Source: Acetobacter thailandicus (lineage in GTDB: Bacteria; Pseudomonadota; Alphaproteobacteria; Acetobacterales; Acetobacteraceae). From it: a DNA stretch of 64,000 bases. The position numbers and the translations under genes are program-made. Location: positions 372,001 to 436,000 of the forward strand of contig NZ_WOSV01000001.1 of the NCBI RefSeq assembly GCF_011516655.1, in the 5' to 3' direction. Shown here piece after piece: positions 19,156 through 29,358 of this stretch. Under the pieces are notes generated by a model. The model was given only the letters and a program-made list of their open reading frames with translations, was not told the DNA's origin and did no database searches. The stretch's first letter is position 1; the number at the start of each line of letters is the position of its first letter.

Positions 19156-19300
19156 AAAAATATCCCTTATGGCTGCATCCTGAGGGATAAATTTTTGTAA
19201 AACACCCCAGGTAACAGCGAAATGGATGTTTTAACTTAGAAAAACATCTCAATCCGTGCATAAGAAACAATAATAACCAGGCTGTAAACCGTATTTATTA

Positions 19301-20110
19301 TTATGAATTCTTTTCAGTCATATGCCTGACAAGCAGGACACCCGTCTCGACAAGCCTGTCTGTCAGCTTCAGCCCGGTCTGCGCATCACACAAAGCCGGG
19401 TCACCGCGGCCAATACCCTGCGTCGCGGTGACATCACCTTCAAAAGGCAGAGAAACAGAAACACCATTAAGGCTTACCTGGCCAAAATCAGCGACTTTAA
19501 GACCCCAGGCTTCTTTATCTGGCTCAGGCCTGACAAGCGCCTCTGGTTTCACCAGGTCAGGACACAGATGCATCGCAATACTAAACAACGGATTTGCCCC
19601 ATGCCCGGCTGACAGTTGTGCTTTTTGAGCACCCAGCAACTGAGGCAGGAGCTCTGATGCTGCACGCCACAGATACAGGTTAGGAATAACCACTTCTGTC
19701 TGCTTCATAATCTGTCGTGTGACATCATGAATCATCGCGCTGTTGCCGCCATGACCATTCAGAACAATGATTTTTTTAAAGCCCCGGGTTAACAGACACT
19801 CAAAAATATCTGTCAGCACAGCCCGTAATGTTGTTTGGGAAAGCGCTATTCCTCCGGGCATATACCCAAAATAATCAGCACCACCAAAAGGCAGAACAGG
19901 TGCGACATACGTCTCATATCCCTGCCCGGTTGCCTTAAGAGCAATACGTTCGGCCACCTTATCTGCCAGCAGATAATCGCCCATTGGCGTGCATGGCCCC
20001 TGATCTTCAAAGCTACCCAGAGGCAGGAGAAGAACAGGGGCTCTGGCGGCAATTTCACGCATGTCAGCAGCTGTCAGGCACGCCATATGCACGGTTTTCT
20101 TCTGTGTCAC
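19301..20110 (-). CDS. Creatininase-family protein, cytosolic
   Basis: 269 residues. The family signature GSxEQHGPHLPLxTD is recognisable but altered: GSFEDQGPCTPMGDY (32-46). The Glu is kept, the His two residues later is Gln, and the acidic ligand is shifted by one. The NGHGGN metal/substrate motif is intact. Family members are metal-dependent amidohydrolases acting on creatinine, formylated amines or peptide cofactor precursors. The substrate is unknown. No signal peptide was seen. A second, exported paralogue lies at 62634-63452. It is upstream of the polyol dehydrogenase with a 145-base gap. Confidence 0.8.
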   Translation of the reverse strand: MTQKKTVHMACLTAADMREIAARAPVLLLPLGSFEDQGPCTPMGDYLLADKVAERIALKATGQGYETYVAPVLPFGGADYFGYMPGGIALSQTTLRAVLTDIFECLLTRGFKKIIVLNGHGGNSAMIHDVTRQIMKQTEVVIPNLYLWRAASELLPQLLGAQKAQLSAGHGANPLFSIAMHLCPDLVKPEALVRPEPDKEAWGLKVADFGQVSLNGVSVSLPFEGDVTATQGIGRGDPALCDAQTGLKLTDRLVETGVLLVRHMTEKNS

Positions 20111-20142
20111 AGGAAGACCTTTCTCTGCTGATCTGAGAGTTA

Positions 20143-21321
20143 TTATGCGCGTGGTGTAAGCTGGTGAAACGCCCAGTCAAGCCATGGTAAAAGAGCTCTT
20201 ACATCGGCACTCTCTACGGTCGCACCACCCCAGATACGCAGGCCGGCAGGTGCATCGCGATAGCTCGCAATATCAAACGCCACACCCTCTTTCTCAAGCA
20301 AAGCCGTCAGCTGCTTAACCGTCTTCACCTGTTCTTTACGTTCAAGCGCAAGGAACCACGGTGCGATAATACGCAGGCAAATGGATGTTGATGAACGCTG
20401 AGCCGGGTTCTGCGCAAGGAACTCAACCCAGTCTGTTTTCTCTGTCCAGGCCGCTACTTCCGCCAGGTTTGCCTGGCTACGCGCTTTAAGAGCAGGCAAA
20501 CCTCCGACTGACTCAGCCCATTTCAGGCTGTCGAGTGCATCTTCAACACACAACATAGAAGGTGTGTTGATCGTATCTCCCTTAAAAATCGGCTCGATTA
20601 ACGCACCTTTTTTTGTCAGACGAAAAATTTTTGGCAAAGGACGATCTGTTTTAAACTGCTCCAGACGCGCCACAGCACGGGGTGAAAGAGCCAGCATACC
20701 ATGAGCAGCCTCACCACCCAGAGCTTTCTGCCAGGACCATGTTACGACATCCAGACGGTCCCATGGCAGATCCATGGCAAATGCAGCTGATGTTGCATCA
20801 CAGATCACCAGCCCCTCATGCTGCGCAGGCACAGCATCTGGTGAAGGCACACACACGCCGGAGGTTGTGCCATTCCAGGCCAGAACAACGTCGTGGTCCC
20901 AGTTTACCTCTTTAAGGTCAGGTAAGGCACCATAATCAGCACTGAGTACACGTACATCATCAAGCTTCAGCTGAGAAACAATGTCCTGAGCCCACAGAGC
21001 TGAAAAGCTCTCAAATGCCAGGACGTCAACCGGACGGGCACCCAGCACAGACCAGAGCACCATCTCCATCGCACCGGTGTCTGACGCCGGTACAATACCA
21101 ACACGCCAGCCCTCTGGCAAACCCAGCAATGCAGCAGAACGCTCAATCACGTCATTCAGGCGGGCGCGGCCTTCAGCTGAGCGATGTGAGCGGCCTGTGA
21201 GTGCACCACTCAAAGCCTCAACACTCCAGCCCGGACGCTTTGCACAGGGACCAGAGGAAAAACACGGATTGGCCGGACGGATGGCCGGACGTGAGGAAAC
21301 ATTATGCTGGGAGATTGTCAT
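20143..21321 (-). CDS. serC: Phosphoserine aminotransferase
   Basis: 392 residues from ATG 21321; an upstream in-frame TTG at 21351 abuts the tRNA gene and is rejected. It is the alphaproteobacterial SerC subtype: [15 protein letters not shown] start, [32 protein letters not shown], and the PLP Lys in [16 protein letters not shown]. It converts 3-phosphohydroxypyruvate to phosphoserine, and possibly acts in pyridoxine synthesis. serA, often adjacent in relatives, is absent here. It lies 33 bases upstream of the creatininase homologue on the same strand. Confidence 0.95.
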   Translation of the reverse strand: MTISQHNVSSRPAIRPANPCFSSGPCAKRPGWSVEALSGALTGRSHRSAEGRARLNDVIERSAALLGLPEGWRVGIVPASDTGAMEMVLWSVLGARPVDVLAFESFSALWAQDIVSQLKLDDVRVLSADYGALPDLKEVNWDHDVVLAWNGTTSGVCVPSPDAVPAQHEGLVICDATSAAFAMDLPWDRLDVVTWSWQKALGGEAAHGMLALSPRAVARLEQFKTDRPLPKIFRLTKKGALIEPIFKGDTINTPSMLCVEDALDSLKWAESVGGLPALKARSQANLAEVAAWTEKTDWVEFLAQNPAQRSSTSICLRIIAPWFLALERKEQVKTVKQLTALLEKEGVAFDIASYRDAPAGLRIWGGATVESADVRALLPWLDWAFHQLTPRA

Positions 21322-21355
21322 GTTTGTTGTCCGGATAAGGAAATGGGACAAACCC

Positions 21356-21442
21356 TGGTGCGAGAGAGGGGACTCGAACCCCTATGCCCGTAAAGGCGGT
21401 CGATTTTGAGCCGACTACGTCTACCGATTCCGTCACTCTCGC
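21356..21442 (-). tRNA. tRNA-Leu (anticodon CAA)
   Basis: An 87-nt cloverleaf including an encoded 3' CCA. The acceptor GCGAGAG pairs with CTCTCGC; the T-loop reads GGTTCGAGTCC; the anticodon loop CTCAAAA gives CAA, reading UUG. A long variable arm is present (between the anticodon stem and the T arm), as expected for leucine. Confidence 0.93.
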
Positions 21443-21525
21443 AGCTCTGAACCCTCTCGTATCAGCAAAACGCTTTACAGAAAAGTGCAGGCCTGAAAAT
21501 AAGCAGGGCTTAAGCTAATATTTTG

Positions 21526-21867
21526 TCAGCGGCAAACCCGCTGCGTACCATCAGAGGCAATGTAGGTACCGGTCTGTGGGTTAAAGCAGGCATTCTGAGT
21601 GCAGCTGCTGCCGGCAGAATAGGGCTGAGGATAATTTTGTGCTGCCATGGCCTGAGCTTCACGGGCAGCGGTGCCACATAAAGGTGTATCGGGCGATGCT
21701 GAAGGGTCGTTCACCACCATTGATTCACTATATGTTTCGGAGGGCTGTGACACGAGGCCGGGCGCAAATGTCTGGGGTGGCTTACGGGCAGGCTGTGCAG
21801 AACATCCGGCAAGAAACGTAATGACTGCACATGTCACCGCACCACGAAATAAAAAACCCTCAGACAT
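21526..21867 (-). CDS. Small lipoprotein of unknown function
   Basis: 113 residues. A hydrophobic segment ends in the lipobox LAGC at about residue 22, so an envelope lipoprotein is predicted. The mature part is Pro/Ser/Thr-rich followed by four Cys residues (CGTAAREA, SSCTQNACFNPQTGTY, ...RVCR), which could form disulfides in the periplasm. The C-terminal ACFNPQTGTYIASDGTQRVCR resembles short repeats seen in other small secreted proteins of acetic acid bacteria; compare the CSAGRVFNSMTESCVPR tail of the Gly-rich protein at 35.5 kb. No function is proposed. Confidence 0.6.
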   Translation of the reverse strand: MSEGFLFRGAVTCAVITFLAGCSAQPARKPPQTFAPGLVSQPSETYSESMVVNDPSASPDTPLCGTAAREAQAMAAQNYPQPYSAGSSCTQNACFNPQTGTYIASDGTQRVCR

Positions 21868-21984
21868 TCCTGCCCTCCCTTGATCAGAACGCCCTGGTCA
21901 GGACGATAACCACACCAGAATTAAATACGCGCCTGTGCCGCTATGATACGCCACATATGCTCAGCAGCTCAATATGCTTCCTGT

Positions 21985-23445
21985 TCAGAGATCAAGTAAT
22001 CCCTGCTCCTGCTTTTGTGCTTTTTTACGACTGATAACAGCCTCTCGCGCACCATCACCAAAGGTCAGCTCAACAGCCTGCCCGGCTTTCAGTGCACCTG
22101 ATGACGTCACAGGCTGCCCCTGCGCGGTAACGAGTACATATCCCCTGGCCAGAATAGCCTGAGGGGAAACAGCATCAAGCTGCCCGCATATACCAGCCAG
22201 GGCAGTTTTACGCTCGCGCAGGCAGGCCTGAAGCGGTGCAGGTGTAAGACGCTGACGCTCAAAACGTATATGCCATTTCTGCATCGTACGGGCTGTGCCG
22301 CTTTGTAGTGCTTTCTCAAGATAGGCAACGCGGGCACGCTGACCAGCCAGCAGGGCCGCAGCTGACGGCACAGAACGCTCAGCCGCCACCAGAGCCGCGC
22401 GCTTATGGCGCACAAAACCAGGAAGAGCCACTTCAAGCCGGCGCCAGCGTGTATCAAGCTGCATACTCGCTGTTTGCAACAGCCCGGGCAGATCAGGCAA
22501 AGCGCTGCCAGCACGCAGCAGGCGCAAGCGCGCTGTTTGCAGGCGGTGTGACAACGCACTCAGTGCGCGCGCACCACGATGTTCAAGGTCGGCCATAACC
22601 TCACTTATGACCGGCACAACCATTTCTGCCGCAGCAGTTGGAGTTGGTGCCCTGCGGTCAGAGGCAAAATCAATCAGTGTCGTATCCGTCTCATGCCCGA
22701 CCGCTGATACAAGCGGAACAGAACAGGCCGCAGCGGCCCTGACAACCTGCTCATCATTGAAAGCCATCAGGTCTTCCAGCGAGCCGCCACCACGTGCAAC
22801 AATCAGCACATCAGGGCGTGGCACTGCACCCTTACCATCAAGGCGGGAAAACCCCTCAATCGCGGCTCTCACCTGGCTGGCAGCACCCTCACCCTGCACG
22901 GCAACAGGCCAGACCACCACATGACGCGGAAACCGCCGGGCCAGCGTGGTGCAGATATCATGCAGCACGGCACCCTGGAGCGAGGTCACAACTCCGATCA
23001 CATCAGGCAGAACCGGAAGCGATCGTTTGCGCTCACCATCAAACAACCCCTCTTCAGCCAGCTTCAGACGCAACCGCTCAATACGGGCCAGCAGAGCACC
23101 CTCACCGGCATACTCCATCCGCTCGACAACAAGCTGATAATTTGAACGCTCGCCATAGGCCGAGACCTTGCCTGTCGCAATAATCTCCAGCCCGTTTTCA
23201 GGCACCAGCCCCAGGCGCGAAACTGACCCTCGCCAGACAACACCAGCAATCTTGCCGCGTTCATCTTTAAGCGAGAAATACAGGTGCCCGGAGGGGTAGC
23301 GCTTAAACTCTGTTATCTCGCCACGCACACGCACACGACCAAACGTGCCTTCAAGGGTGCGCCTGATCGCTCCGGAAATTTCCGAAACACTATATTCGGG
23401 CACATTCCCTGCGGATGGCCGCTCTGCTTCAAACTCTTCGTTCAT
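21985..23445 (-). CDS. xseA: Exodeoxyribonuclease VII large subunit
   Basis: 486 residues. The N-terminal OB fold (EYSVSEISGAIRRTLEGTFGRVRVRGEI, then SGHLYFSLKDERGKIAGVVWRG) binds single-stranded DNA. The catalytic domain has GVVTSLQGAVLHDICTTLARRFP, LIVARGGGSLEDLMAFNDE and SAVGHETDTTLIDFASDRRAPTPTAAAE. A coiled coil and C-terminal domain follow. It degrades single-stranded DNA together with XseB, which is not in this window. Divergent from purD with overlapping upstream regions. Confidence 0.96.
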   Translation of the reverse strand: MNEEFEAERPSAGNVPEYSVSEISGAIRRTLEGTFGRVRVRGEITEFKRYPSGHLYFSLKDERGKIAGVVWRGSVSRLGLVPENGLEIIATGKVSAYGERSNYQLVVERMEYAGEGALLARIERLRLKLAEEGLFDGERKRSLPVLPDVIGVVTSLQGAVLHDICTTLARRFPRHVVVWPVAVQGEGAASQVRAAIEGFSRLDGKGAVPRPDVLIVARGGGSLEDLMAFNDEQVVRAAAACSVPLVSAVGHETDTTLIDFASDRRAPTPTAAAEMVVPVISEVMADLEHRGARALSALSHRLQTARLRLLRAGSALPDLPGLLQTASMQLDTRWRRLEVALPGFVRHKRAALVAAERSVPSAAALLAGQRARVAYLEKALQSGTARTMQKWHIRFERQRLTPAPLQACLRERKTALAGICGQLDAVSPQAILARGYVLVTAQGQPVTSSGALKAGQAVELTFGDGAREAVISRKKAQKQEQGLLDL

Positions 23446-23512
23446 TCCGCCAACTTATGCTACAGACGCCAGACCTGAAAGAGCTGACAACAAAAGATAT
23501 GGGAGAAAAATA

Positions 23513-24787
23513 ATGCGGGTATTACTGGTCGGATCAGGCGGGCGTGAACATGCGCTGGCCGCAACACTTGCCCGCTCGCCTCAGCTGGCAGCCCTGTTTA
23601 TTGCACCGGGCAACCCTGGTACGGCTGATATCGGCACCAATGTTGCCATTAAAGCAGATGATGTGCCGGCTCTGATTGCCTTTGCCAGAGAAAACAACAT
23701 TGACCTCGTTGTGCCTGGCCCTGAAGCGCCGCTGGTTGCTGGTCTGGCCGATGCCTGTGCCAAAGCAGAGATTGCCTGTGCCGGCCCGACACGCGCCGCA
23801 GCGCAGCTGGAAGGCAGCAAGAAATTCACTAAAGAAATCTGCTATGCAGCCAGCATCCCGACAGCGCAGGGCGAATATTTTACGAATGCAGATAAAGCCA
23901 TCACCTATGTGCGTGAACGAGGTGCCCCTATTGTTATCAAAGCGGACGGACTGGCTGCAGGTAAAGGCGTGGTTGTTGCTCAGACTCTGAGTGAAGCTGA
24001 AGATGCTATTCGTCAGATGCTCAACGAAGGCTCAATGGGTGACGCTGGTCGTCATATCGTCATTGAAGACTGCCTTGAGGGCGAAGAAGTCTCTCTTTTC
24101 GCGTTTTGCTCCGGCGATAAAGCTGTGCTGATCGGAGCTGCGCAGGACCATAAACGTATTGGAGATAATGATACCGGCCCCAACACAGGTGGCATGGGTG
24201 CTGTTTCCCCTCCCCGCGGGTTTAGCCGTGAAGACCAGGAAAAAGCGCTCGACCTGCTGGTTCGTCCGATGCTGCATGAAATGCTGCGCCGTGGCATCTC
24301 CTTCCGTGGGGTTATCTTCGCCGGCCTGATGCTGACAAAAACCGGCCCGCAACTGATTGAATATAACGTGCGCTTTGGCGACCCCGAAGCACAGGCACTG
24401 CTTATTCGCCTGACCTCTGACCTGCTGCCTGCTCTGAAAGCTCTGGCTGATGGTACGCTTGAAACAGCCTCCATCACCTTCTCAGACAAAGCTGCTGTCA
24501 GCCTGGTGATGGCTGCTGAGGGCTACCCTGAAAAACCCGTCACTGGTGCCGTTATCAGTGGTGTGGATGCAGCCGCTGCTCTGGAAGGTGTTCAGGTCTT
24601 TCAGGCTGGCACAAAGACAAATGATGAAGGCGACCTGGTTGTCGCTGGTGGTCGTGTACTGTCGGTTTGCGCCCTGGGTGACACGGTGCGTGAAGCCCGT
24701 GACAAAGCCTATGCCGGTGTAAAGAAAATCAGCTGGAAAGGCGCACAGTGGCGCACTGATATTGGTGCCCGCGCACTCGAAAGCTAA
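23513..24787 (+). CDS. purD: Phosphoribosylamine--glycine ligase
   Basis: 424 residues from ATG 23513 behind GGGAGAA; the frame extends upstream into the xseA 5' end without a start signal. It ligates glycine to phosphoribosylamine in purine synthesis. Seen are MRVLLVGSGGREHALA, the PGNPGT loop, the ATP-grasp segments IVIKADGLAAGKGVVVA and FGDPEAQ, and DHKRIGDNDTGPNTGGMGA. Normal length. The xseA/purD divergent pairing is common in Alphaproteobacteria. Confidence 0.97.
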   Translation: MRVLLVGSGGREHALAATLARSPQLAALFIAPGNPGTADIGTNVAIKADDVPALIAFARENNIDLVVPGPEAPLVAGLADACAKAEIACAGPTRAAAQLEGSKKFTKEICYAASIPTAQGEYFTNADKAITYVRERGAPIVIKADGLAAGKGVVVAQTLSEAEDAIRQMLNEGSMGDAGRHIVIEDCLEGEEVSLFAFCSGDKAVLIGAAQDHKRIGDNDTGPNTGGMGAVSPPRGFSREDQEKALDLLVRPMLHEMLRRGISFRGVIFAGLMLTKTGPQLIEYNVRFGDPEAQALLIRLTSDLLPALKALADGTLETASITFSDKAAVSLVMAAEGYPEKPVTGAVISGVDAAAALEGVQVFQAGTKTNDEGDLVVAGGRVLSVCALGDTVREARDKAYAGVKKISWKGAQWRTDIGARALES

Positions 24788-24872
24788 AGCCTCCGTCCCT
24801 CTCCTTCGCGCCACGGTCATCAGCTTCGTAAGCCCGGCCGTGGCACAATTGCCTGAAAGGTGCCTGCCGTTT

Positions 24873-25373
24873 ATGAGTGCGCCCACCCATCACCTTACAC
24901 CTGAGGATCTGCTCTCTGCCGTGACCGGCATAACTGAGAGCGAGAACGACCTGATTGCGACTTTAGCCAATGTGTCGGCCCTGATTTTTGAAGCTCTGCC
25001 AGACCTTAACTGGGCCGGGTTTTATCTGCACAGGCGCGGCGAACTGGTTCTTGGTCCGTTTCAGGGGCGTGTGGCCTGCACACGTATTGCCCTGGGTAAA
25101 GGAGTTTGTGGCTCTGCGGCGCAGGAACGTAAAACGTTTCTGGTTGATGATGTACACAGCTTTCCGGGGCATATTGCCTGCGATGCAGCATCAGCCTCTG
25201 AAATTGTAGTACCGGTGATTAAAGACGGTCAGCTTATTGGTGTGCTCGACCTCGACAGCCCGCTGAAAAAACGTTTCACACAGCAGGAGCAAACTCTGCT
25301 TGAAGCGGTTGTGGCACGCCTGGTGCACACCATTAACACCGACGATCTGAAATGGCTTTCTGGCTCTGCCTGA
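24873..25373 (+). CDS. msrC: Free methionine-(R)-sulfoxide reductase (GAF domain)
   Basis: 166 residues from ATG 24873, preceded by GAAAGG. A single GAF domain with three cysteines, C69, C79 and C103, whose spacing (10 and 24 residues) matches the catalytic cysteines of E. coli fRMsr. GRVACTRIALGKGVCG and VVPVIKDGQLIGVLDLDSP are typical. It repairs free methionine sulfoxide with thioredoxin as reductant. It lies 85 bases after purD and is closed by a terminator. Confidence 0.92.
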   Translation: MSAPTHHLTPEDLLSAVTGITESENDLIATLANVSALIFEALPDLNWAGFYLHRRGELVLGPFQGRVACTRIALGKGVCGSAAQERKTFLVDDVHSFPGHIACDAASASEIVVPVIKDGQLIGVLDLDSPLKKRFTQQEQTLLEAVVARLVHTINTDDLKWLSGSA

Positions 25374-25399
25374 AAAACCTTACTCTTTTGCCATAACAG

Positions 25400-25433
25400 A
25401 ACCCGCCACGGGATTTTTTCCTGTGGCGGGTTT
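25400..25433. terminator. Terminator after msrC
   Basis: AACCCGCCACGGG pairs with CCTGTGGCGGGTTT (one mismatch) around a T-rich loop. It sits between convergent msrC and mmsA and may serve both. Confidence 0.8.
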
Positions 25434-25448
25434 ATTATTGTAAAGTGG

Positions 25449-26942
25449 CTAGCCCAGTGTTGGCATCACAAATTCAGCGCCTGACCTTATTCCCGCTGGC
25501 CAGCGCTGCGTCACAGCTTTAAGCCGCGTAAAGAAACGCACACCCTCGGGGCCATGCATGTGGTGATCACCAAACAGAGAATCTTTCCAGCCGCCAAAAG
25601 AATGAAACGCCATAGGAACCGGAAGCGGAACATTCACACCCACCATTCCTACATTGACCCTCTGTGTAAATGTGCGTGCGGCATCACCATCGCGGGTAAA
25701 AATAGCGGTGCCGTTACCAAACGGACTGTCATTTGTCAGCTTTAGTGCAGCCTCAAAATCTGACACACGCACGACGCACAACACAGGCCCGAAGATTTCT
25801 TCTTTATAAATATCCATCTCAGGTGTCACGTGATCAAACAATGTGCCACCGGTAAAGAAACCTTTTTCAAACCCTTTGACACTCACATTACGCCCGTCAA
25901 CGACCAGCGTTGCCCCCTGATCAACACCTGAATTAATGAGCGTTTCGACCCGAGCCTTATGCTGCGCGGTAATAAGAGGCCCCATCTCAGTTCTGGTATT
26001 GGTACCCTCACCTATGACAATCGTTTTGACTTTTTTACCCAGCTCTTCAACAAGGCGATCTGCCACAGGCTCAACCGCCACAGCAACAGACACAGCCATA
26101 CACCGCTCACCTGCCGAGCCATAAGCAGCACCAACCAGAGCATCGACTGTTTTCTCAAGGTCGCAGTCAGGCATAACAACGGCATGATTTTTTGCTCCGC
26201 CCAGAGCCTGCACCCGTTTGCCATGAGCGGTACCAGTTGCATAAATATATTTAGCCACCGGGGTCGAACCAACAAAGCTGACAGCGGCAATAGCAGGGTG
26301 TTTCAGAATAGCGTTCACCATATCCTTATCACCATGCACAACCTGAAACACACCATCAGGCAAGCCAGCCTCTTAAAAAAGATCAGCCAGCAAAACGGAA
26401 GCTGACGGGTCACGCTCTGAAGGTTTAAGAATAAAGCAGTTGCCCGTCGCAAGTGCGACCGGGGCCATCCACAACGGCACCATAACCGGAAAATTGAAGG
26501 GAGTGATCCCTGCGGCAATCCCCAGAGGCTGACGCATGGTCCAGGCGTCAATGCCACGGCTGACCTGCCCGGTATACTCCCCTTTTAATAGCTCAGGCAC
26601 GCCGGTTGCAAACTCTACAACCTCAAGCCCGCGCATGATCTCGCCTTTGGCATCAGAGAGCGTTTTGCCATGCTCAGCAGTGATAACAGCCGCAAATTTC
26701 TCAATATGTTTTTCAAGCAGGTCACGGGATCTGAACAGAATACGCGCTCTTGTGAGCGGCGGTGTATCTGCCCAGGCCGGAAAAGCCGCCTGTGCAGCAG
26801 CTACAGCGACATCCAGATCATCAGCAGTGCCAAGCACAACTTTATTCAAACGCTCACCCGTTGCAGGGTTGATAATATCACTATGGTTTTTATTCTGTCC
26901 CGGCGTGTGCTGCCCGTTAATGACATGGGGTACAATATTCAT
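25449..26942 (-). pseudogene. mmsA: Methylmalonate-semialdehyde dehydrogenase interrupted by an in-frame stop
   Basis: Two segments in the same frame read as one CoA-acylating MmsA of about 497 codons. The first (26942-26373) starts [11 protein letters not shown], contains [12 protein letters not shown] and [15 protein letters not shown], and ends ADLF-stop. The second resumes immediately with [12 protein letters not shown] and includes the catalytic Cys in GSAGERCMA and the C-terminal [15 protein letters not shown]. The TAA at 26375-26373 replaces the Lys/Gln codon expected between LL and EAG. No bases are gained or lost. Read-through or a sequencing error in the adjacent T-run cannot be excluded. 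The intact enzyme converts (methyl)malonate semialdehyde to propionyl- or acetyl-CoA. Confidence 0.82.
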
Positions 26943-26989
26943 TATTTTATGCCTTATTGTTGTTTTTATGAATTTCGAATGGATGCTCT

Positions 26990-28147
26990 TCAGCGCCATA
27001 TGGCCTCATAAAGGCGCGATATCTCGCTGTGGTCCGGAACGCGCGGGTTATTAGCGGGAGAGCCTGAGGCCAGAGCCTGTTCAGCCATCTGAGGGATCAG
27101 AGCATACCAGCGTTCTTTATCAATGCCGCAGGCTGCTGGTGCAGGCACATCCAGCTCCTGGCTTATAGCTCGCAATGCGTTAACGAGCGCTGTGCAGGCC
27201 GCTGTCTCATCTGCAGAAGAAGATGCAATACCCATAATTTTTGCACAGGCTGCATAACGCTCTGGTGCACCACTACATGACCAGGCTGTGATCTCTGGCA
27301 AAAGCATCGCATTGGAGAGACCATGCGCCACGTGAAAATGTGCACCTATGGGGCGGCTCATACCATGCACTAAAGCAACAGAGGCATTAGAAAACGCCAT
27401 ACCTGCCTCAAAGGCTCCCTGCATCATCTGCTCTCTGGCATGGTGATTGCCAGGATCTGAGCAGGCCACAGGCAGAGCGTGCCAGATACGTCTCATCGCC
27501 GAGAGAGCAAGACCATCTGTAAAGGCTGAGGCACGTTGTGAGACATAAGCCTCTATCGCATGTGTCAGAGCATCAAGCCCTGTATCTGCTGTCAGGCGGC
27601 GCGGCATTGTCAGCGTAAGTTCATAGTCAACGATGGCAATTCGCGGCAGATAGGCATAACCGGAGCAGAGCATTTTCTCGTCGGTTTTTTCGTCTGTTAT
27701 CACCGTGACTTTTGTAGCCTCTGACCCTGTCCCGGCTGTAGTCGGAATGGCAATAACCGGTAAACCGGGTTCATTTTGAATATGTGGCACTTTGAGTGCC
27801 GCAGGTGAGCTACCGTGTCTGGCAAGTACAGCAACCATCTTGGCAGTATCAATCGGGCTGCCACCACCCAGGCTAATAACACAGTCATAATGACCTGATT
27901 TGAGTGCTTTAAGAGCATTATAAACCGAAGTGACTGTCGGGTCTGGCACAGCGTCACCAAATGAGCCGGCACAGATGCCCTGCTGCTCAAGGCAGGTCAC
28001 CACACGCCCGAGCACCCCGGTTTTAACCATGAACTGGTCAGTAATAATAAAGGGGGCGTTCAGACCAGCCTGCTGCAGAGCGGCTGGCAACTCATTCAGA
28101 GCGCCTCCCCCGATACGCACGAGCGAAGGTAAAAAAAGAGCTGTCAT
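26990..28147 (-). CDS. Iron-containing alcohol dehydrogenase
   Basis: 385 residues of the group III metal-dependent dehydrogenase family. N-terminal nucleotide domain has [13 protein letters not shown] and [16 protein letters not shown]; the metal site is seen in [35 protein letters not shown] and the following His residues. It reduces an aldehyde or oxidises an alcohol with NAD(P). Being 48 bases upstream of mmsA on the same strand, a hydroxyacid such as 3-hydroxypropionate or 3-hydroxyisobutyrate is a reasonable substrate, but this is inference. It is divergent from a LysR-type regulator, its likely controller. Confidence 0.88.
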   Translation of the reverse strand: MTALFLPSLVRIGGGALNELPAALQQAGLNAPFIITDQFMVKTGVLGRVVTCLEQQGICAGSFGDAVPDPTVTSVYNALKALKSGHYDCVISLGGGSPIDTAKMVAVLARHGSSPAALKVPHIQNEPGLPVIAIPTTAGTGSEATKVTVITDEKTDEKMLCSGYAYLPRIAIVDYELTLTMPRRLTADTGLDALTHAIEAYVSQRASAFTDGLALSAMRRIWHALPVACSDPGNHHAREQMMQGAFEAGMAFSNASVALVHGMSRPIGAHFHVAHGLSNAMLLPEITAWSCSGAPERYAACAKIMGIASSSADETAACTALVNALRAISQELDVPAPAACGIDKERWYALIPQMAEQALASGSPANNPRVPDHSEISRLYEAIWR

Positions 28148-28314
28148 ACGTTTGCTCCTGGCGGAAAGGTTACACCCGGGGGTGTTCCTTTCTCTTTTTT
28201 GTTTTCTTATGCTGACTATCAGGGTGCAAAATAACTACGAAGAAAACCTGGTATTTTTCTGCATCCCCTGTGTGTTTTTGCACAGAGGCCATAAAACCAA
28301 AGGAGCAAAACGCT

Positions 28315-29214
28315 ATGAAACGCGGCCTGGACTGGAGAAATCTGCAGTTTTTTCTTGCTGTCGCCCGCTCCGGGTCACTGTCAGAAGCAGGCCGTTTAAT
28401 GGGCGTTGATCACGTAACTGTGGCCAGGCACATTACCTCACTTGAAGAATCTGTCGGGAAAATACTGTTCGAACGGCACCAGCGCGGTTACGCCCTGACA
28501 CGATATGGCGAAGACCTGCTTGCTGTAGCAGAAGAAATTGACCAGAAAGCACTTCAGATTCCAAAGGCTAACAGCCCTGCCAGCGGGCTTGCCGGTATAG
28601 TACGCATCAGCTCACTTGAGGGGTTCTCAAACTTCTTTCTTGCCCGGCGTATCGCAAGCCTGTTGAGCAGCCACCCGACATTAACTGTCGAACTTCTTAC
28701 TATTCAACAGATTATTGCGCTCTCCCGCCGGCAGGCTGACATTGCTGTTACGGTCACTCCATCCTCTGACAACCGTTTTATCTGCGAGAAACTCACAGCC
28801 TATACCCTCGGCATTTATGCAACCAGAGATTATCTCTCACGTGAAAAACCTATCAGAAAGCCATCTGATATCTCTGACCATCTTTTTGCAGGCTATGTTG
28901 ATGAGATGATTTTTATGCGTGAGCTTGACTACCTGGAGGAGCTGGGTGTTTCACGTCGCATGGTACGTATTCAGAACTCAAGCGTGCAGGCACAGATGGC
29001 CGCTGTACGCTCGGGCGTTTGCCTGTCTGCCCTGCCCGCCTTTGTGGCAGCAGGCTGCCCGGATCTGATAAGAGTTTTACCAGATGAGCTTAAAATACAG
29101 CGACATTACTGGCTTAATCTGCGGGCAGACGAACAAAGCGTGCCTCGCATAAAATATCTTTGTGATTTTATACGTCAGGAAGTTGAAAAAGAAAAAGAGT
29201 GCTTTCTTTCCTGA
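28315..29214 (+). CDS. LysR-family transcriptional regulator
   Basis: 299 residues from ATG 28315 behind AAAGGAGC. The N-terminal winged helix-turn-helix (DWRNLQFFLAVARSGSLSEAGRLMGVDHVTVARHITSLE) is followed by a periplasmic-binding-like effector domain (about 90-295). It is divergent from the iron alcohol dehydrogenase across a 167-base gap, the usual arrangement for a LysR regulator and its target. The effector is not deducible; a substrate of the adjacent dehydrogenases is the natural guess. Confidence 0.92.
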   Translation: MKRGLDWRNLQFFLAVARSGSLSEAGRLMGVDHVTVARHITSLEESVGKILFERHQRGYALTRYGEDLLAVAEEIDQKALQIPKANSPASGLAGIVRISSLEGFSNFFLARRIASLLSSHPTLTVELLTIQQIIALSRRQADIAVTVTPSSDNRFICEKLTAYTLGIYATRDYLSREKPIRKPSDISDHLFAGYVDEMIFMRELDYLEELGVSRRMVRIQNSSVQAQMAAVRSGVCLSALPAFVAAGCPDLIRVLPDELKIQRHYWLNLRADEQSVPRIKYLCDFIRQEVEKEKECFLS

Positions 29215-29216
29215 TA

Positions 29217-29292
<76 letters not shown>

Positions 29293-29358
29293 TCACAGTA
29301 TTTAACTGTAAGTGGAGAATTTTTTATCATTCTCCCCTGCCAAATACAAGACAGAAAT

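Noticed and set aside
26373-26999. Two separate aldehyde dehydrogenase genes
   Set aside because: The two pieces are contiguous, in the same frame, and correspond to adjacent parts of one MmsA. The second has no start signal of its own.
29314-29335. Hairpin GGAGAAT/ATTCTCC downstream of parB
   Set aside because: It is AT-rich with no T-tail in the direction of parB transcription, so terminator function is doubtful.
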